Origin: Shewanella hanedai
GTDB lineage: Bacteria > Pseudomonadota > Gammaproteobacteria > Enterobacterales > Shewanellaceae
NCBI RefSeq assembly: GCF_007197645.1
Contig: NZ_VKGK01000024.1
Span: 34,373-98,372 of the forward strand
Direction: 5' to 3'
Length of the DNA stretch: 64,000 bases
Every line of letters begins with the position of its first letter. Position 1 is the first letter of the stretch. A model generated the notes under the pieces. That model saw nothing but the letters and a program-made list of their open reading frames with translations, was not told the DNA's origin and did no database searches. Position numbers and translations under genes: made by a program. This document shows, piece after piece, positions 45,667 to 56,100 of the stretch.

Positions 45667-45703
45667 AGGGCTTTGATTAAGGTATTGTCCTTAATCAAGC
45701 CCT
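45667..45703 (-). terminator. Long hairpin between chitinase and LPMO genes
   Basis: AGGGCTTTGATTAAGG at 45667-45682 pairs with CCTTAATCAAGCCCT at 45689-45703 (one bulged base, 6-base loop). It lies seven bases past the chitinase stop. On the minus strand it runs into CATTTTG, a short T tract, so it may be a partial terminator that lets some transcription reach the LPMO gene. Confidence 0.65.
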
Positions 45704-45709
45704 TTGTGC

Positions 45710-48700
45710 TTAGTCGATATTACAAACAAAGTCCCAATCTGTACTGGATGAGCTTGGCTTAGCATTTGTCCACCAAAGTGCACTAAACACAGCCGTTTCA
45801 TCCTTCATCTTATCGCCGCCTGCAGCATGACTAGGGTTACCTTGCCAGTCTGTTTGCGGGAAATTAGGGTATGCAGGCACTGTGCTGGCATCAACACCAG
45901 CATCACTGCATAAGTCAGAGCTTGGCGGAGTGGTATCACCACAGCCAGGGGCGGTTGGATCGAGTTCACACTCATCAGGCACCGTGTCACCAGACTGGCC
46001 GAAGTCATAAGTCACACCATCAAAAGTCACAGTGAAATTTGATGGCATAGACACAGGTAAGTAGTACTTAATTGTGCCGCCAAAATCCTCGCCAGGAGCG
46101 ATAGATTTGTAACTAGGAAGTGTAAAACGCACACGGTGGAAATCGTTTTCAAGTCCGCCTACATTACCAGAAGCAGCATTTGAACCGTCAGTGATCACCG
46201 TTAAATTCATGCCCGATTGGTCACTAATTTGAGCAGAGGTTGATGTTGAGATATCAAACTCAAACACAGCACCACCTGGAATCGTACTTTGACTGTTATT
46301 TCTAATCGTCAGCGTAGGTGTAATTGGGTAATTACTATCACCAACCTTGTATCCTGATAGACTTGCACCCAATGCTAAGGTGTTTTCCAAAGCAGGAGAG
46401 TTACTCACACTGTTACCATAAGGCGCAGCTGCAGCAAATTTATCGTAGGCAATGGTTGTCATCGTCTCACCGATAAAGTACTCACCTTGGCCACTATTTC
46501 GTTCTGGATACCAATCAAAATCACCCGCAAGTTCCCAGAACATCACTCCACCAATACCTTGATCGACAACATACTGAACTTTAGTGTTCATCACTTGTTC
46601 ATCTTCAGTCGACAAATACACTTTCTTAGCTGGGTTCCATAACCATGATGACTGAGCCACGTTATCGTAATGACGTTCATAGGTGCCGGTTAGCTTATCA
46701 GCAGGAACATTGACAGGATCTAAACCGTAACTAGCCAAATAACTTCCGCTAATTCCTTGCTCTAAATTTTTCGCATGCCACATAGGATTAGAGCCAGCAA
46801 ACATCTCATTGCCCTGTTTATCTAGGTCATGCCAAAGATTATCAATGCCCTGTGCGCCATACCCACAGTTATTATCTCCTTCACCCGTCCCAACTGGGCA
46901 ACTGGCTTGATCTGGCAGTGCTGCTTTGCCCCACAGACCATTGGTGCCACCGGTTACGCCTTGCCAACCGCGTGTATAGTAAGGCAGGCCTATATTGATT
47001 CGACCCGCTGGCATAGCGCCTCTGAAATAATGGTAAGCCCAATCAGTATTGAGGTACCCTATTCCACCGTATTGCGCGGTTGAATATACATCCCAAAATG
47101 CAAGCTCAGCATCTTCGCCTGTATCATAAAGCGCTGCATTGTGACCAACAAAGTCATTCCATGCACCATGCAGGTCATAGCTCATGATGTTGACGTAATC
47201 GAGGAAACGCGACATCTGATAGGCTTCCATACCACGAAGCAGATAACCAGAAGCCGGTGCTGCAACCGTTAGCATGTAATGCTTACCGTCTTGCTTACTG
47301 GCTGTATCAAGTTTCTCACGCAATGTTTTCATCAACAGATCATATTGAGCAAATAAGGTCGCTCTTAAGGGATCTGCCACAGCAAAATCATCAGGATTAC
47401 CAGACTTAGCCATCGAGGTTGCATACTCATAATCGATATCTGCACCATCGAAACCATAAGTGCGGAGGAAAGCCACCACAGAGTCGGCAAAAGTATTAAT
47501 CCCAGCTTGTGTCTTGGTCATTTCATAGAAACCACCACTGGCGACACGAACACCGTTATCATCGAAATAACCGCCCGTTTCAGCCCAACCACCAATTGAG
47601 ATTAAGGTTTTAACTTGTGGATGTTGCTTCTTAAACTTATTAAGCAGGTTAAAATGACCCTGATAGTTGTATTCAGGATCCATTTCAGCACCAATGACAC
47701 CGTCCCATGTCATGCCCGTCGCCGGGTTTTCTACACTATTCGGATCACCGACAGACACCTTATTGTCACCATCTACATGGGCAAAGGCATAGTTAATATG
47801 GGTGATTTTGTCCCAAGGAATATCATTGACTAAATAGCTGGGCTGGCCATTCGTGCCATTGCGCCAAGATGTGAAATAACCGATGACACGACGTGCATGA
47901 TCGGCGCCCATCTTCTCACGACCTGTTTCATCATAAATATCACAGTAAACCGAGTCCCCCTCTAACCCATCAGGTCGACACACTTCATGGCTAGTTGGCC
48001 TATCACCGACATAACCCACAACCGCACTTGAGAGCACGCTTGCCCCAAGGTTGTCTGTCACCTCAGCAGTGATTGAAAGATCGCCTGCTTGCAGAGACGT
48101 ATACTGCATCGAATACGGCGCTAAAGTGTCCGTTTCAACCAATAAACCATTGGCATAGAAACTCACACTGATCACATCACCATCGCTGTCTTGTGCGCTA
48201 GCATCCACGCTTAATTCGCCATTCACTGGCAAAGTAAAATTAGCAATAGGTGCTGTGAGCTGCACACTGGGTAATTGATTCGCCGCAATAACGCTTACAT
48301 AGACAATATCAGAGACAGCGCTGTCATTTTGAGCGTCATATGCGCGCGACTGAAGTGTATGATTTCCTTCTATGGATGCCGCCCAACTAAATTCATAGGG
48401 AGAACTTAGATCTGTCTGAACGACAACCCCATCAACAACCAGCTCAACCTTAGCGATACTATCTCCTACATCAGGGTCTGAAGCATTTACTGTCACTGCG
48501 ATAGTGTTATCAATCATGACAACGCTGTCATTAATAGGCGAAATAATTGAGGTTATAGGGACTTGATTTTGGCTATTAGCAACGACAACTGTCACGCTTT
48601 TTTCTGTAGAGGCGCCATCATTATCTGTCGCTGTAGCCTTGAAAACTACCGAACCCAGTTGATCTGCAACCCATGGGCTGGTGACAACAAGGTCATTCGC

Positions 48701-49099
48701 TGTCCAGACCAAGCTTTCAACACTACCGTCAATATCAACAGCGTCGGCATTAAGCACGACTTCATCATTAAGGTTAATGACAGTGTCTGTTTGAGGTGAA
48801 ATGATATTGACTGTTGGCAATTGATTTGAACCGCCATCACATTGACCTAGCCCTTCCCAAACTCCCCACTCCTGTGCACTGGCTGGAGATTCATTGGTCG
48901 TCCACCACTTATTTTGGTACAAGCTATTATTTTGGGTGACTTGGGTGGTATTAGCATAAACCGTATCGGCTGACCAAGGTGTGATCCCTTGACAATCAAC
49001 AGCGTAGGCTTGGCTAATCATCCCTTGACTTATCAAGGTCGAACTAATTATTAAAGCAAGACGTTGTCGCCTGCTAAAATATGCAGTTTTGTTACTCAT
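45710..49099 (-). CDS. Secreted multidomain GH18 chitinase
   Basis: A 1129-residue exported chitinase. Signal peptide about 1-33. CBM5/12 about 39-87 (QNKWWTTNESP). Three Ig/PKD-like repeats lie at about 92-175, 188-275 and 282-372 (the third carries FYANGLLVETDTLAPYS). The GH18 barrel spans about 400-880 with the catalytic motif DGADIDYE at 551-558, so Glu558 is the acid. Next come a ChiC-type beta domain (about 900-1030), a Thr/Pro/Cys linker and a last Cys-containing module with SALWWTNAKP, another likely chitin-binding unit. AGGAAT precedes the ATG. It is upstream of an LPMO on the same strand and probably co-regulated with it. Confidence 0.95.
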   Translation of the reverse strand: MSNKTAYFSRRQRLALIISSTLISQGMISQAYAVDCQGITPWSADTVYANTTQVTQNNSLYQNKWWTTNESPASAQEWGVWEGLGQCDGGSNQLPTVNIISPQTDTVINLNDEVVLNADAVDIDGSVESLVWTANDLVVTSPWVADQLGSVVFKATATDNDGASTEKSVTVVVANSQNQVPITSIISPINDSVVMIDNTIAVTVNASDPDVGDSIAKVELVVDGVVVQTDLSSPYEFSWAASIEGNHTLQSRAYDAQNDSAVSDIVYVSVIAANQLPSVQLTAPIANFTLPVNGELSVDASAQDSDGDVISVSFYANGLLVETDTLAPYSMQYTSLQAGDLSITAEVTDNLGASVLSSAVVGYVGDRPTSHEVCRPDGLEGDSVYCDIYDETGREKMGADHARRVIGYFTSWRNGTNGQPSYLVNDIPWDKITHINYAFAHVDGDNKVSVGDPNSVENPATGMTWDGVIGAEMDPEYNYQGHFNLLNKFKKQHPQVKTLISIGGWAETGGYFDDNGVRVASGGFYEMTKTQAGINTFADSVVAFLRTYGFDGADIDYEYATSMAKSGNPDDFAVADPLRATLFAQYDLLMKTLREKLDTASKQDGKHYMLTVAAPASGYLLRGMEAYQMSRFLDYVNIMSYDLHGAWNDFVGHNAALYDTGEDAELAFWDVYSTAQYGGIGYLNTDWAYHYFRGAMPAGRINIGLPYYTRGWQGVTGGTNGLWGKAALPDQASCPVGTGEGDNNCGYGAQGIDNLWHDLDKQGNEMFAGSNPMWHAKNLEQGISGSYLASYGLDPVNVPADKLTGTYERHYDNVAQSSWLWNPAKKVYLSTEDEQVMNTKVQYVVDQGIGGVMFWELAGDFDWYPERNSGQGEYFIGETMTTIAYDKFAAAAPYGNSVSNSPALENTLALGASLSGYKVGDSNYPITPTLTIRNNSQSTIPGGAVFEFDISTSTSAQISDQSGMNLTVITDGSNAASGNVGGLENDFHRVRFTLPSYKSIAPGEDFGGTIKYYLPVSMPSNFTVTFDGVTYDFGQSGDTVPDECELDPTAPGCGDTTPPSSDLCSDAGVDASTVPAYPNFPQTDWQGNPSHAAGGDKMKDETAVFSALWWTNAKPSSSSTDWDFVCNID

Positions 49100-49510
49100 G
49101 GTATTATTCCTATTATTATTTAGTTATACCGAATAACCCAAATATAGAGACGACTAACCTCACAACATAACCACAAAGGAAAAAACATCGGTCTTATTAA
49201 TCTACACATAAAACAGAGACTTGGTTATTTTTTTATTATATTAATACTGAGCAAGCTTATAACTCTTATGATTTTATCCATATAAATCAATCGGTAAAGA
49301 GCAACAAATGTATAACAGCTATTTATTCACATTTATTCAATTAACAAGCAAAAAACATTTTTTATTCTGTTATTTATTAAAAATAATACATCTTAATTAA
49401 CCCATTGTTTATTAAGACTCTAAATTCATAAGCCCATACTCCACGTTTCTTTGCCTCAGTAAAATGATATAATTCAGGCCGTTTGAAATCGCATAACTTT
49501 AGGTTGTCGT
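49100..49510. promoter_or_regulatory. Divergent chitinase/thioesterase intergenic region
   Basis: 411 very AT-rich bases without a gene. The chitinase promoter must lie at the left end and the thioesterase promoter at the right (see 49465-49473). I found no convincing CRP or other operator for the chitinase gene. Confidence 0.45.
49465..49473 (+). promoter_or_regulatory. Extended -10 promoter of the acyl-CoA thioesterase gene
   Basis: TGATATAAT is a perfect TGnTATAAT extended -10; the -35 at 17 bases upstream is poor, as is usual for this class. Transcription would start about 30 bases before the ATG. Confidence 0.55.
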
Positions 49511-49936
49511 ATGCCACTTACTCACTCCCCTGAAACTCGCTCAGATGCTATGAATGCGCGAATTAAAAACTCTGAAGCCAGAGTCATCAAGGCCATATTT
49601 CCCTCAATTACCAATCACCACAACACGCTATTTGGCGGTGAAGCACTGTCCTGGATGGATGAAACGGCGTTTATCGCGGCGACTCGCTTCTGTCGTAAGC
49701 CACTAGTAACTGTTAGCTCTGACAGAATCGACTTTAAAAAAGCGATCCCTGCGGGGAGTTTGGCTGAGATAATTGCCAATGTGATACATGTGGGAAACAC
49801 CTCCCTCAAAGTTGAAGTTAATATCTATGTCGAGGATATGTACGAAGATCGACGTGAGCATGCTATCAGAGGTGTATTTACTTTCGTTGCCGTGGACGAA
49901 AACCGACAGGCAACAAAAGTTTGGACGCTAGAATAA
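49511..49936 (+). CDS. Acyl-CoA thioesterase, hotdog fold (YciA-like)
   Basis: A 141-residue hotdog thioesterase. Hallmarks are NHHNTLFGGEALSWMDETAFIAA with the catalytic Asp/Glu region, then the strand VTVSSDRIDFKKAIPAG. Such enzymes hydrolyse acyl-CoAs; close families include YciA and the eukaryotic-type cytosolic thioesterases. Chain-length preference is unknown. It is a single gene with an extended -10 promoter; 231 bases separate it from crbR. Weak ribosome binding (TTTAGGTTG). Confidence 0.88.
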   Translation: MPLTHSPETRSDAMNARIKNSEARVIKAIFPSITNHHNTLFGGEALSWMDETAFIAATRFCRKPLVTVSSDRIDFKKAIPAGSLAEIIANVIHVGNTSLKVEVNIYVEDMYEDRREHAIRGVFTFVAVDENRQATKVWTLE

Positions 49937-50033
49937 TAGGTTAAAAGCAGTTGCTAAACGCAACTGCAACTTCACTCCCATTTTGCTTGTTCAGCCCATC
50001 TTTTATAAAATGTAATTTTGTCAGTCAAAATCA

Positions 50034-50049
50034 TTAGACTTAAGTCTAA
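50034..50049. promoter_or_regulatory. Palindromic candidate CrbR operator upstream of crbR
   Basis: TTAGACTTAAGTCTAA is a perfect 16-base palindrome centred 126 bases before the crbR start. The same half-site (TAGAC/GTCTA at the same spacing) recurs before acs at 56632-56645. The 2-fold symmetry suits a dimeric LuxR/NarL-type regulator. Confidence 0.55.
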
Positions 50050-50167
50050 CAAAGCGAATTTAAACATAAATTTTTATCCAATTATCTAATAAACCAATAG
50101 GATAAATTGTCATTTTTCTGTTACATTGGCTTAATCTTCACGCGCAACGAACACAATTATAAAAGCC

Positions 50168-50827
50168 ATGAAGCTAGAAAATTTAAATATAATCATCGCC
50201 GATGATCATCCATTATTTCGCAATGCACTTCGTCAGGCATTAAGCGCTGCTTTTGCTGATACCCAATGGTTTGAAGCAGATAGTGCCGATGCTCTCCAAC
50301 ATCTACTTGAAAAATCAGATGTTGAATATGACTTAGTCATGTTAGATCTACAGATGCCTGGATCCCACGGCTATTCAACCTTGATCCATCTTCGTACTCA
50401 TTACCCAGAACTCCCTGTCGTCGTTATCTCAGCCCACGAAGACAATATTACCATCAGTCGTGCCGTACATTATGGTAGTGCTGGATTTATCCCCAAATCC
50501 TCATCCATGCAAACCCTTGAATCAGCATTAACCTCGGTCTTATATGGTGATATTTGGTTACCTGCAGACGTTGAAATACAAGAGATTGAAGAGGATGCAA
50601 CGGCGCTTATTGCCAGCAAACTTTCAGATCTGACACCGCAACAATACAAAGTATTGCAGATGTTTGCCGAAGGACTGTTGAATAAGCAAATAGCCTATGA
50701 TTTAGGTGTATCAGAAGCAACCATTAAAGCTCACGCGACTGCCATATTCCGTAAACTGGGTGTACGTAATCGCACCCAAGCTGTGATATCACTGCAACAA
50801 TTAGAGATGGAAAAAGTAGAGCTTTAA
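50168..50827 (+). CDS. crbR: CrbR-like NarL/LuxR-family response regulator
   Basis: A 219-residue response regulator. The receiver domain has the acidic pair at Asp12-Asp13, the phosphorylation site Asp60 (VMLDLQMPG) and KSSS at about 115; the LuxR-type helix-turn-helix covers about 150-215 (LTPQQYKVLQMFAEGLLNKQ). I name it CrbR because the matching SLC5-type sensor kinase CrbS and the expected target acs lie within 7 kb; in Vibrio and Pseudomonas CrbS/CrbR activates acs (the acetate switch). In this window the two partners are separated by a small oxidase gene and an FAH-family gene. A palindrome upstream hints at autoregulation. Confidence 0.85.
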   Translation: MKLENLNIIIADDHPLFRNALRQALSAAFADTQWFEADSADALQHLLEKSDVEYDLVMLDLQMPGSHGYSTLIHLRTHYPELPVVVISAHEDNITISRAVHYGSAGFIPKSSSMQTLESALTSVLYGDIWLPADVEIQEIEEDATALIASKLSDLTPQQYKVLQMFAEGLLNKQIAYDLGVSEATIKAHATAIFRKLGVRNRTQAVISLQQLEMEKVEL

Positions 50828-50855
50828 CCTCAACACTTTTTTACTGCATTGAAAT

Positions 50856-50884
50856 AAAAAAACCGATCATTTGATCGGTTTTTT
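50856..50884. terminator. Bidirectional terminator
   Basis: ACCGATCA-TT-TGATCGGT (50862-50879) with A and T runs; serves crbR and the convergent oxidase gene. Confidence 0.92.
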
Positions 50885-50908
50885 GTTGTTAAACATATCG
50901 ATAAAGAT

Positions 50909-52198
50909 TTAGCGAAAATTCTCCATTATACGGTAATACATCATTCCCATTGCCATGCCTTGATTACCAAGCCACTCACCGACCGGTAGACGAATATGTT
51001 TCATGCCAGCAAACAACTCAAACTCAGTCAGACTACCAACGATGGCATTTGCCATGATCTCTCCCATGATATGCGATGTCGCCACCCCATGACCCGAATA
51101 TCCCTGACAATAAAACACATTGGGTGACACTTTACCCAACTGTGGAATTCTATTAACGACGATGCCAGCCATTCCGGTCCATTCAAACTCAATTTCAACG
51201 CCCTTCAAGCGTGGAAACGTACGTTCGATACCAGGACGTAACTCATTGGCGAGATCTTTTGAATCTCGACCTGAATAGTTTGTTCCACCGCCAAACATCA
51301 ATCGATGATCGGCGGTCATCCGAAAGTAATCCAACACAAAACGACTGTCATACACAGCGATATCGTGAGGGTTGAGTGCTTTAGCGACCTCAGGTGTCAG
51401 TTTAACTGTTGCACAGTTGCCTAAAGATGCGGGAAATAACATCCCTTTTAACTTGTTTCTCGCAAGTCGATGGTAGGCATTGCCAGCCAACAGAACGCTA
51501 TTAGCAGTGATAGAGCCATGAGCAGTTTTGACCACAGGTAACACGCCATCTGTAATGTCTAACACCGGCGAGTTTTCAAAAATAAGTGCCCCCTGACTCT
51601 CGGCCGCCCTCGCCTCACCAAGACACAAATTCACCGAGTGTAGATGCATATTTCGCTTATTCAACAAACCACCGTGATATAGCGGTGTTTCTAGGTATTC
51701 AGGAATGTCCTTTCTAGCGATCAAGGAGACTTCATCACCCATGCCACGCTCAATAGCCTCGTCATAAGTGGCTTGCATCTCCCCCATATGAGCAGATTTA
51801 TACGCAGTGTGCAGATGACCAAACTTTAAATCACAATCAATATTGTATTTGCTAACTCGAGATTTAATGATCTCATGTCCCCGCCAGCGCAAATCCCAGA
51901 CAAATTTTTCAGCTTGTGTGCCCAGCTTGTTAACTAACTGCTTGGTCATGGCTTTGTCGCCGGATAGGCTGCCTGTTACTTGACCGCCATTACGGCCTGT
52001 CGCGCCCCAACCTATTTTATTTGCTTCAACAATCGCGACCTTAAAACCTTTTTCAGCCAACTCTACTGCTGTTGCCACTCCAGTAAAACCACCACCTACG
52101 ATCACGACATCGACTCGATGTTCGCCCTCCAACCTTGGATATTGGCTTTCATTATTAATCGTTGCGTTATAGTAGGAATTACATCTTGGCTCTGGCAT
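50909..52198 (-). CDS. FAD-dependent amine oxidase (PuuB/OrdL-like, DAO family)
   Basis: A 429-residue flavoprotein of the DAO family. The dinucleotide fold VVIVGGGFTGVATAVELAEKG lies near residue 25-45, followed by WGATGRNGGQVTGSL typical of gamma-glutamylputrescine oxidase PuuB and related sarcosine-type oxidases; the C-terminus has YSGHGVATSHIMGE. The substrate is probably an amine such as gamma-glutamylputrescine, but other puu genes are not adjacent, so this is uncertain. The start at 52198 has GGAG seven bases upstream; two further in-frame ATGs lie before it. The 273 bases beyond that start hold no other gene. Confidence 0.85.
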   Translation of the reverse strand: MPEPRCNSYYNATINNESQYPRLEGEHRVDVVIVGGGFTGVATAVELAEKGFKVAIVEANKIGWGATGRNGGQVTGSLSGDKAMTKQLVNKLGTQAEKFVWDLRWRGHEIIKSRVSKYNIDCDLKFGHLHTAYKSAHMGEMQATYDEAIERGMGDEVSLIARKDIPEYLETPLYHGGLLNKRNMHLHSVNLCLGEARAAESQGALIFENSPVLDITDGVLPVVKTAHGSITANSVLLAGNAYHRLARNKLKGMLFPASLGNCATVKLTPEVAKALNPHDIAVYDSRFVLDYFRMTADHRLMFGGGTNYSGRDSKDLANELRPGIERTFPRLKGVEIEFEWTGMAGIVVNRIPQLGKVSPNVFYCQGYSGHGVATSHIMGEIMANAIVGSLTEFELFAGMKHIRLPVGEWLGNQGMAMGMMYYRIMENFR

Positions 52199-52471
52199 CT
52201 GCATTCTCCGTTTGCTTATCAAAAACAAATCTTATGTTTTATATTTTTTACACTATGAGTTGTTGAGTATATAGATTGATAAATAGACGTCAATTGTATA
52301 ACGGCAGTTATTTGGGCAGTTTAGAATGATTGCATTATCGAATGGGCTGAAAAATATAGACAACAGTTAGGAAGAAAAGCATCGGAGGTAATTTATATTT
52401 TACAAAAAATTAAAGTATTAAGCTAAGATACTTATTTAATCAAGCGCCCAGACATCGAGGCGCTCTCCTAT

Positions 52472-53104
52472 TTAACACGCCTTCCAACACGCATTGATGA
52501 GCTGAATTTTCCCATCAAAAACTATCACCTCAAACAGATCATTAAGATGGACCACACCCACGCCCTTTGGCGTACCAGTCATGACAATATCGCCATCTTG
52601 AAGACTCATAAAAGTGGAAACCTCAGCTAAGATTTGCTCAGGAGAGTTCATCATCAAACCAATGTGACCCGCTTGTACTTGAACGCCATTGATAGACAAC
52701 TCAAAATTCAGCTCATCACTCATGCTGTCAATTTCCACAAACTCACTAAACACGGCAGAGCCATCAAAGGCTTTGGCTCTCTCCCAAGGTAAACCTCTGG
52801 CTTTAAGCTCACTCTGAAGCGCTCGTTTGGTCAAATCGAGCCCAATACCTACAGCTGTAAACTTTCCTTGTTCAAACAGGAAGCAGAGTTCTGTTTCATA
52901 ATGAATCGCCTCATGATGAAAGCTAGTTAGGTTTGTTGAAATGGCGGAGTTTGGCTTAACAAATAAAAGCATCTCTTCAGGTACTTCATTGCCAAGTTCC
53001 TTAATATGCTCAACATAATTTCGACCAACGCAAACCAGCTTAAAAGGAATTACAACTCGTTCATTAACTGTCACGGTATTCATTGTCATCACTTTACTTG
53101 TCAT
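52472..53104 (-). CDS. Fumarylacetoacetate hydrolase family protein
   Basis: A 210-residue FAH-fold protein, the size of small members such as E. coli YcgM, which act as acylpyruvate hydrolases or oxaloacetate decarboxylases. Metal ligands are visible in HYETELCFLF (Glu-x-Glu) and in AKAFDGSAVFSEF; the late MTGTPKGVGVVHLND is the substrate loop. The reaction here is not determined. It begins four bases after the crbS stop on the same strand, so it should be co-transcribed with the sensor kinase. Several ATGs near the start (53104 or a few codons further in) are possible. Confidence 0.85.
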   Translation of the reverse strand: MTSKVMTMNTVTVNERVVIPFKLVCVGRNYVEHIKELGNEVPEEMLLFVKPNSAISTNLTSFHHEAIHYETELCFLFEQGKFTAVGIGLDLTKRALQSELKARGLPWERAKAFDGSAVFSEFVEIDSMSDELNFELSINGVQVQAGHIGLMMNSPEQILAEVSTFMSLQDGDIVMTGTPKGVGVVHLNDLFEVIVFDGKIQLINACWKAC

Positions 53105-53108
53105 AGTA

Positions 53109-56100
53109 TTACTTAATTAAACTCGAAATAAGTGCCCTTAATGCCGCGGGCTTAACCATTTTGGCCATATAATGATATCCCTGACGGTTAACATCATCGA
53201 CCAGCTCTTTATTGGTATTTGCGGTGATCAAAATACCGGGTAAGTGACTACCATATAATCCTCTAATGCCATTCATGGCATCCACGCCATTTTGACCATC
53301 GTCAAGATGATAGTCCGCAAGCACAATGTCTGGTGCGACTCCTTTAAGTCCTAGCTTAATTCTTGCATCCGCAAGATCTTTTGCACAGATAACCTCACAT
53401 TGCCAGCGACTCAGTAAGCTTTCCAGCCCAGCTAAAATGGTCTCTTCATTGTCAATACACAACACTTTCACCCCAGCTAAAGGTTGCAATAAACTAGGTA
53501 CTTTCTTCGGTTGCGGTTCACTTAATGCTTTACCTAGCGGCACGCGGATAGAGAAAACGGAACCATGACCCAATATGGACGTCACATGAATTTTATGATC
53601 CAGTACTCGGCTTATGCGATCCGCAATGGCTAAGCCTAAACCTAAGCCACTAACATTATTGCTGGCGGGATTATCAAGTCGCTTAAACTCCTTAAAGATC
53701 TCCTTCGTTTCGGCTTCATCAATACCACAGCCCGTGTCGAGCACCTGAATCTCCAGTTCATCCCCTCTATGCCTACAACCAAATAGTACCCGACAGCCTC
53801 TGGCATATCGGTAAGCGTTGGTTAAGAAATTTTGTAATATACGCCTCAATAAACTGAGATCTGAATTAATGCTGGCACGACAAGGCACCATACTGAAATT
53901 AATCTGGCTATCTTTTGCCATCGCTGCAAACTCAACGCCTAAGCCATCAATGAGATCAGCTACAGAGAAGTCACGACGGTTGACCTCAATCATGCCCGAA
54001 TCCAATTTAGAGATATCGAGCAGATCCGTGAGCAATTCACCTGCAATTTTAAGTGAGCTATTTACATGTGAAAGGGTCGTTTTGCCCTCTTGATCTAAGT
54101 TAGGATATTGAGACAAAGAAGCAGTAAATAACCTTGCTGCATTTAATGGCTGCATTAAATCATGGCCTACCGCGGCCAAAAACTTACTCTTAGAAGCATT
54201 CGCCATCTCCTCTTTCACTTTCGCCTCAAGTAATTTGCTGTTAAGCAGACCAAGCTCATAGGTACGCTCTTTTACTCTCGCCTCAAGCGTATCATTCATC
54301 TCTTGCAGGGCTTTTGCATGCTCACGGTACTGCGTAATATCGGTAAAGGTCATCACAAAACCACCACCAGGCATCGGATTACCCTGTATTTTTATCACCT
54401 TTCCATCTTTGCGTTGTCGCTCTGACACATGGGCTGTGCCGTCTCGCATATGCTGTACTCGAGTGTTGACCTTATCTTCAATGTCTCCCTCACCACAAAA
54501 GCCGCGGCTGGCATTAAAGCGAACCACATCACTGATTGGCATCCCTTCTTGCAAAAAAGAGGCGGGATATTGATACAGCTCAGCGTACTTATAATTCCAA
54601 GCCACAAGGTTCAGCTCTTTATCGACCACGCTCATGCCTTCATAGGCATGCTCAATCGCGCCTCTGAGCATATCTTGACTCAAGATAATTTTGGACGATG
54701 CCTCATCGACTAAGCTAAACACCTCATCAAGTGCCAGATCTCGGCCATGTTGTACTGAGTCCATCACCAATGAGGCACTAGAAGCGCCAAGGACTCCGGC
54801 TAACATATGTTCGGTATGCGCTATCAACTCAGAAGGTGCTGATTTATGCCAGCTATCGCTTTTGACCGCTTCCTCAGAAAAACGAGAAAAACTCTCATAA
54901 GCCCGTGTTGGGCTGACAAATCGACTCGCCAAGATCAAGAGATCTTGCTGCGACACCGCAGCAGCCTTACGCGTATTGTTGCTTTTAAGGTTTCCGGGAG
55001 AGACAAATTCACTGGCCTGAATTCGCTCAACTACACCAGCTCTAAACCAAATAGAACCCAGCATATAACAAGCACAGTTGGCCAGTAGTGCCGTTAGAAT
55101 ATCGCGGACATTAGGATTGATAGATTCCAGCAGTGCAAAATCATTATTAAAGACACCAGAGGTATCACTCGCGCCTTTGAGTAGAATGTAACACCATAGT
55201 CCAAAGCCGACGGCGAGCCCCATTAACACGCCTGAACGATTACCATGCTTCCAATACATACCACCAATTAACGCAGGAGCAAGCTGAGCAAAAGCGCCAA
55301 AAGACAACATCCCTAAGCCAGAGAGGGAATCACTGTCGATAAACGACAAATAACTAAAATAACCTAAGCCTAAAATGATAATGATGGAGAGTCGGCGAGC
55401 ATTGAGGAGAAATTGAGAAAACTGACTAAAACTCTTTTGCCGTATTTTACCAGTACGCAGCATCACTGGCACTAGCCACTCGTTACTGACCATGACACTG
55501 ATGGTCACCACAGCCACAATCACCATCCCCGTCGCCGCTGACAGCGTACCGAGTAGAGCAACAACAGCGAGTATAGGCTGATCCAACGCCAGAGGTAGAT
55601 TGATCACATAGGTATCTGCAGCAACGCTATCACCTAAGATAATTTTTCCTGCTAATGCCAATGGCGCTACAAATAGCCCAAAAAGAACCAAATAAATGGG
55701 AAATATCCACCGTGCTTTCTGCAAGGTTTTTTCGTTACCGCATTCCACCATCATCACGTGAAACTGTCTCGGCATACAGAGGAAAGCCGCCATTCCAACG
55801 AGCAGTTGCGGCATCAGGGATCCAATATTCAATTCAGGTGCACTGATTAAATCTCGAGTTGCAGCTTGTCGCCAAATATCACCAAATCCATCAAAATAGC
55901 CAAAACTTATCACGATACCAACAATCAAAAATGCCCCGAGTTTAACGAGAGATTCGAAGGCAATCGCCACCATCATTCCCGGGTTATGCTCTGTCGCGTC
56001 CAACTTGCGCGTGCCAAATAAGATCGCAAACATTGCCAAAATTGCTGTAATAACAAGCGACACCTTAGCGCCGTCAAAAGGAGAGTCTTCAGGTTGAAAT

